Assembly (NCBI RefSeq): GCF_001931485.1
Contig: NZ_MSDV01000064.1
Span: 40,238-104,237 of the forward strand
Direction: 5' to 3'
Source of the DNA: Burkholderia sp. SRS-W-2-2016
GTDB taxonomy: Bacteria > Pseudomonadota > Gammaproteobacteria > Burkholderiales > Burkholderiaceae
DNA length: 64,000 nucleotides
Part shown: positions 60,700-64,000 of the stretch, piece by piece
Position numbering within the stretch: position 1 is the first letter of the stretch
How the letters are laid out: each line of letters begins with the position of its first letter
Made by a program: the position numbers and the translations under genes
The notes under the pieces: model-generated
Databases searched by the model: none
What the model was told of the DNA's origin: nothing
What the model saw: the letters and a program-made list of their open reading frames with translations, nothing else

Positions 60700-61194
60700 A
60701 TGCCTATCTGGGTCGATGCCGACGCCTGCCCGGCCGTCGTCAAGGACATGCTTTATCGCGCGGCACGCCGGACCGGCATGCCGCTGACGCTGGTCGCCAA
60801 CTCCTTCCTGCGGGTGCCGCCGTCGCCGCTGATCCGCGCGATCCAGGTGCCGGCCGGCTTCGACGCCGCCGATCAGCTGATCGTCGAACGCGTCGCCGCG
60901 GGCGACCTCGTGATCACCGGCGATATCCCGCTCGCCGCCCAGGTGCTGGCCAAACACGCGCACGCGCTCGATCCGCGCGGCAACTGGTTCACCCCCGGCA
61001 CGATCGAAGAACGCCTGCGGATGCGCTCGATGCTCGACCAGCTGCGTTCGAGCGGCGTCGATACGGGCGGTCCGTCCGCCTACAGCCCGCGCGACGGCAA
61101 GAGTTTCGCGGGCGAACTGGATCGCTGGCTGGCCCGCAACCCGCCGCGCAGTGATGCGCCGGCGCCACACTCGCCGGGCGAATCGCCCGCCTGA
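60700..61194 (+). CDS. yaiI: YaiI/YqxD family protein (DUF188)
   Basis: This 164-residue cytosolic protein begins with MPIWVDADACPAVVKDMLYR, the signature of the family, followed by LVANSFLRVP, ADQLIVERVAAGDLVITGDIPLA and the final GPSAYSPRDGKSFAGELDRWL. The fold is a PIN-like nuclease fold with conserved acidic residues, but activity is not established. The Pro/Ser-rich C-terminal 20 residues are an extension. It stands alone on the plus strand. Confidence 0.93.
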   Translation: MPIWVDADACPAVVKDMLYRAARRTGMPLTLVANSFLRVPPSPLIRAIQVPAGFDAADQLIVERVAAGDLVITGDIPLAAQVLAKHAHALDPRGNWFTPGTIEERLRMRSMLDQLRSSGVDTGGPSAYSPRDGKSFAGELDRWLARNPPRSDAPAPHSPGESPA

Positions 61195-61384
61195 CGGGCC
61201 TTTGCGCGCGACCCGACGCGCCAGAAGCGCCGGGCCGCCGTCATTCGTGTTTACAATTCCGCCGTAACGCCGGCGCGTGGCCGGCTTCGGCCGGCGCCCG
61301 CGCCGCGGCGCTCCCGACCCGCATCCGCATCACCCACCCAACCACAACAACACTTTCCGAACGACGAGAGAGAAAACCCGCCAC

Positions 61385-62686
61385 ATGGACTCGATAAAAC
61401 GCTACTTCGGCTTCGACGCCGTCGGCACCAACCTGCGCACCGAAGTGCTCGCCGGGGTGACCACCTTCCTGACGATGGCCTACATCATCTTCGTCAATCC
61501 GGCGATTCTCGGCGACGCCGGCATGCCGAAGGGTTCGGTGTTCGTCGCGACCTGCCTCGTGGCCGCGCTCGCGTCGCTGATCATGGGGCTGTACGCGAAC
61601 TACCCGATCGCGCTCGCGCCCGGCATGGGCCTGAACGCGTATTTCGCGTACACGGTCGTCAAGGGCATGGGCTATACGTGGGAAGCGGCGCTCGGCGCGG
61701 TGTTCATCTCCGGCTGCCTGTTCCTGATCGTCACGCTGTTCCGGGTGCGCGAGGTGATCGTCAAAGGCATTCCGCACTCGATCCGGATCGCGATCACCGG
61801 CGGTATCGGCCTCTTTCTGGCGATCATCTCGCTGAAGTCGGCCGGCATCGTGGTCGGCAATCCGGCCACGCTCGTCACGCTCGGCAATCTGCACGATCCG
61901 CACGTGGTGCTCGCCGCGATCGGCTTCTTCGGCATCGTCACGCTCGATCATCTGCGGGTGCGCGGCGCGATTCTGATCGGCATCGTCGGCGTGACGGTCC
62001 TGAGCTTTTTCTTCGGCGGCAACGAGTTTCACGGCATCGTGTCCGCGCCGCCGTCGATCGCGCCGACGCTGTTCCAGCTCGACATCCGCACCGCGCTGTC
62101 GAGCGGCATCCTGAATGTGGTGCTGGTGTTCTTCCTCGTCGAACTGTTCGACGCGACCGGCACGCTGATGGGCGTCGCGAATCGCGCGGGGCTGCTGGTC
62201 GAAGGCAAGATGCACCGGCTGAACCGCGCGCTGCTCGCGGACAGCACCGCGATCCTCGCGGGCTCGATGCTCGGCACCTCGTCGACCACCGCGTATATCG
62301 AAAGCGCGTCCGGCGTGCAGGCCGGCGGGCGCACCGGCGTGACCGCGATCACGGTCGCGGTGCTGTTCATCGCGGCGCTGTTTTTCGCGCCGCTCGCCGA
62401 AGTCGTGCCGCCGTACGCAACCGCGCCGGCGCTGCTCTACGTGTCGTGCCTGATGCTGCGCGAAATGCTCGACCTGCCGTGGGACGACGCGACCGAAGTC
62501 GTGCCGGCCGCGCTGACCGCCCTGCTGATGCCGTTCACCTACTCGATCGCGAACGGCGTCGCGTTCGGCTTTATCTCGTACGCGGGCCTGAAGCTGCTGA
62601 CGGGTCAGGCGCGTCAGGTGAAGCTGGTGGTGTGGATCATCGCGGCGATTTTCCTGTTCCGTTACTTCTATCTCGGCAGCGAATAA
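61385..62686 (+). CDS. NCS2-family purine permease (AzgA/GhxP type)
   Basis: This 433-residue inner-membrane transporter has about 13 helices. Family marks are FLTMAYIIFVNPAIL, GMGLNAYFAYTVV, the RIAITGGIGLFLAIISLKSA segment and ELFDATGTLMGVANRAGL. These are the substrate and proton sites of adenine/guanine/hypoxanthine carriers. The start at 61385 has a GAGAGA site upstream; the preceding in-frame 36 codons are His/Pro-rich and noncoding in character. No purine riboswitch was recognised in the 190-base leader. Confidence 0.95.
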   Translation: MDSIKRYFGFDAVGTNLRTEVLAGVTTFLTMAYIIFVNPAILGDAGMPKGSVFVATCLVAALASLIMGLYANYPIALAPGMGLNAYFAYTVVKGMGYTWEAALGAVFISGCLFLIVTLFRVREVIVKGIPHSIRIAITGGIGLFLAIISLKSAGIVVGNPATLVTLGNLHDPHVVLAAIGFFGIVTLDHLRVRGAILIGIVGVTVLSFFFGGNEFHGIVSAPPSIAPTLFQLDIRTALSSGILNVVLVFFLVELFDATGTLMGVANRAGLLVEGKMHRLNRALLADSTAILAGSMLGTSSTTAYIESASGVQAGGRTGVTAITVAVLFIAALFFAPLAEVVPPYATAPALLYVSCLMLREMLDLPWDDATEVVPAALTALLMPFTYSIANGVAFGFISYAGLKLLTGQARQVKLVVWIIAAIFLFRYFYLGSE

Positions 62687-62689
62687 ACG

Positions 62690-62709
62690 CGACACCCCGT
62701 AGGGGGTGA
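62690..62709 (+). terminator. Short hairpin after the purine permease
   Basis: ACACCCC and GGGGTG (about 62691-62708) form a short stem over a GTAG loop right after the stop. A T run is lacking. Confidence 0.35.
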
Positions 62710-62865
62710 AGCAGGGCCGACGAAACGTGGGGCGACCAGGACCAGGCCGAAAACTGGCTTGCATTCAGGCAAAGATCAAGGAAAGGCGCATCAGCGGTGT
62801 CCGCTCCGGCGGGCACCGTTTATTATCAGACGATTCGAAAAACGATCGAACTGAAGGAGCCCCCG

Positions 62866-63399
62866 ATGTCCTCATACAGCCCCACGGCGGACCGTTACAC
62901 CAAGCCTGCGATCTTCTTTCACTGGCTTATCTTTCTGCTGGTCGCGCTCGCCTATCTGGCGATCGAAATCCGCGGCCCGCGCGGCTCCGACAGCCGCGCG
63001 TTCTGGACCGGGATTCATTTCTGGGCGGGCACGCTGGTGCTGGGATTGTCGATCTTGCGGGTGTTGTGGCGGCTGTGGGCCGGCGCGCCGCAAGAGGTCG
63101 AGAATAACCGGCTGCTCGCCTTTCTCGCGCGCGGCGCGCATCTGGTGCTCTATATCTTCATCATCGTCCAGCCGCTGCTGGGCATCCTGATGGTCAACGC
63201 GGGCGGCCGGCCGGTATCGCTCGCGTGGAGCGATATCAGCTTCACGCTGATCGGCGCGGATTCGATCGCGCGGCCATTGCTGAAGGACGCGCACGAGTTG
63301 CTCGGCAACGTGTTCTATTGGGTGATCGGTCTGCACGCGCTCGCGGCGATCGGGCACCACGTGGTGCTGAAGGATCGGACGCTGCGGCGGATGATCTGA
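62866..63399 (+). CDS. Cytochrome b561
   Basis: This 177-residue membrane protein has four hydrophobic helices. The histidines that bind two b-type hemes lie in KPAIFFHWLIF, ARGAHLVLYIF, HELLGNVFYWVIGLHALAAI and the following GHH. It resembles YodB/CybB-type cytochromes that pass electrons from the quinone pool to periplasmic acceptors or scavenge superoxide. AAGGAG lies seven bases before the ATG. It converges on the DUF1488 gene. Confidence 0.93.
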   Translation: MSSYSPTADRYTKPAIFFHWLIFLLVALAYLAIEIRGPRGSDSRAFWTGIHFWAGTLVLGLSILRVLWRLWAGAPQEVENNRLLAFLARGAHLVLYIFIIVQPLLGILMVNAGGRPVSLAWSDISFTLIGADSIARPLLKDAHELLGNVFYWVIGLHALAAIGHHVVLKDRTLRRMI

Positions 63400-63433
63400 G
63401 CGCGGTGCTGTCCGCGCTCTCTTTTGCTACGCG

Positions 63434-63724
63434 TCAGTTGCGCCAGTTCGCCTCGTAGAAGCGCACGTAGCCGCTTCGGAGTACGAGGCATTGCGCGCGC
63501 GTCTCCGACAACAGCCGGCGGGTGGCCGCCTCGATGCGCGGCCGATGCGTGTCGAACGCGACGATCATGTCCTCGAGCCGCGGCGACTGGGCGCCGAAGT
63601 GATCTTCGAGCGCTTCCGCGGTGATCATGCACTCCACCCTTTCTCCATCGACCAGCGCCGGGAACGCCAGGGTAAGTTCGCGCCCTGAATATTCAGGAGC
63701 TTCATTCGGGAAATGGATCTGCAT
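63434..63724 (-). CDS. DUF1488 family protein
   Basis: This 96-residue soluble protein reads MQIHFPNEAPEYSGRELTLA, then ALVDGERVECMITAEALEDHFGA, which is the DUF1488 pattern. The end RFYEANWRN is also typical. Function unknown. The ATG at 63724 follows AGGTGA; a longer frame to 63868 is Arg-rich and not supported. Confidence 0.85.
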   Translation of the reverse strand: MQIHFPNEAPEYSGRELTLAFPALVDGERVECMITAEALEDHFGAQSPRLEDMIVAFDTHRPRIEAATRRLLSETRAQCLVLRSGYVRFYEANWRN

Positions 63725-63874
63725 GGGAATCACCTGGGAAGAGTGCCGCGCATGGCGAATGGGTAATGCGCGCCGGTTGCATCGTGCCGCGTCCACCGCT
63801 CGTTTCCTCCTTGTCCCATGCTGTCGACGCGGGCCGTCACCTCGCGGCGGTATCGACGTTCGCGACACGCGGAG

Positions 63875-63888
63875 GTGAATTGATTCAC
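63875..63888. promoter_or_regulatory. Inverted repeat GTGAAT-TG-ATTCAC upstream of the DUF1488 gene
   Basis: A perfect 6-bp inverted repeat with a two-base spacer lies about 150 bases upstream of the DUF1488 start. It may be an operator for that gene or for a plus-strand gene starting past the window end; an ATG at 63985 is followed by only 13 more bases. Confidence 0.35.
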
Positions 63889-64000
63889 TTTAGACGAGTT
63901 CGGGCAAGGCGCAAGTTCTAGTTTTTGTCGGATTGAACGGGGTACCCGTGTAAAGTGTCGCCGACCCAGCCCTCAGTCAATCCGATGTCCGATCCCACCC

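Noticed and set aside
61241..62764. Long minus-strand open frame opposite the purine permease
   Set aside because: Composition dominated by Arg, His, Asp and Gln without hydrophobic core; the permease frame is well supported.
1..64000. CRISPR arrays, tRNA or rRNA genes, intact insertion sequences
   Set aside because: No regularly spaced repeats, cloverleaf-like sequences, rRNA segments or transposase motifs were recognised on reading both strands; a tRNAscan or IS search would be decisive.

Overview
The window reads as a chromosomal segment of a GC-rich betaproteobacterium, most likely Paraburkholderia or a close Burkholderiaceae relative. The inference rests on strong G/C third positions, a Burkholderia-type trimeric porin, a DUF4148 protein, a hexameric citrate synthase, an NfeD/slipin pair and a complete valine catabolic operon. 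No rRNA, tRNA, CRISPR array or intact insertion sequence was recognised.

1-9.5 kb: the tail of a branched-chain amino-acid-type ABC binding protein, then a proline racemase-fold enzyme whose second catalytic Cys is Thr, which marks it as a trans-3-hydroxy-L-proline dehydratase. A small DUF2945 protein follows. Next is a 2197-residue minus-strand protein with a transglutaminase-like segment, DUF4011, an SF1 helicase, a Vsr/MTES_1575-like nuclease and DUF3320. This is the architecture of the Hhe anti-phage system. It sits beside about 0.9 kb of lower-GC sequence without a convincing gene.

9.5-22.1 kb: mostly core genes. These are a MASE1-PAS-GGDEF diguanylate cyclase, an LprI-like secreted protein with a C-terminal anchor, a glycogen-debranching-type glucosidase, a solitary gltA, an unknown 133-residue protein preceded by an intrinsic terminator, two alpha/beta hydrolases, an orphan MreB paralogue and a DHA2 drug-efflux permease.

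22.1-24.7 kb: a decayed polymorphic-toxin locus with an Imm52-like immunity gene coupled to the C-terminal scrap of a Tox-REase-5-like toxin, plus other fragments. An AraC regulator and an NmrA-type oxidoreductase follow.

25.6-36.9 kb: an accessory polysaccharide block. It has a GH43 beta-xylosidase behind a LacI-type palindrome, an ExuT-like permease, a frameshifted aldehyde dehydrogenase relic, a porin and two tandem GH92 alpha-mannosidase lipoproteins.

36.9-44 kb: an ACS-type permease divergent from a LysR regulator, a sulfide:quinone oxidoreductase, two divergent LuxR-type regulators that look like a full-length/truncated paralogue pair, and an SAM methyltransferase.

44.1-47.6 kb: a metal-homeostasis operon of a His-rich PadR regulator (YqjI type), a siderophore-interacting ferric reductase (YqjH type) and an MFS permease, behind a clear sigma-70 promoter that overlaps a perfect palindrome.

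47.6-57.6 kb: an AI-2E-family membrane protein and a CsbD stress protein. Then comes the minus-strand valine/isobutyrate operon: acyl-CoA dehydrogenase, acyl-CoA synthetase, mmsA, mmsB and 3-hydroxyisobutyryl-CoA hydrolase, with a divergent AraC regulator.

57.6-64 kb: NfeD protease and slipin (translationally coupled), a DUF4148 protein, YaiI, a purine permease, a cytochrome b561 and a DUF1488 protein.
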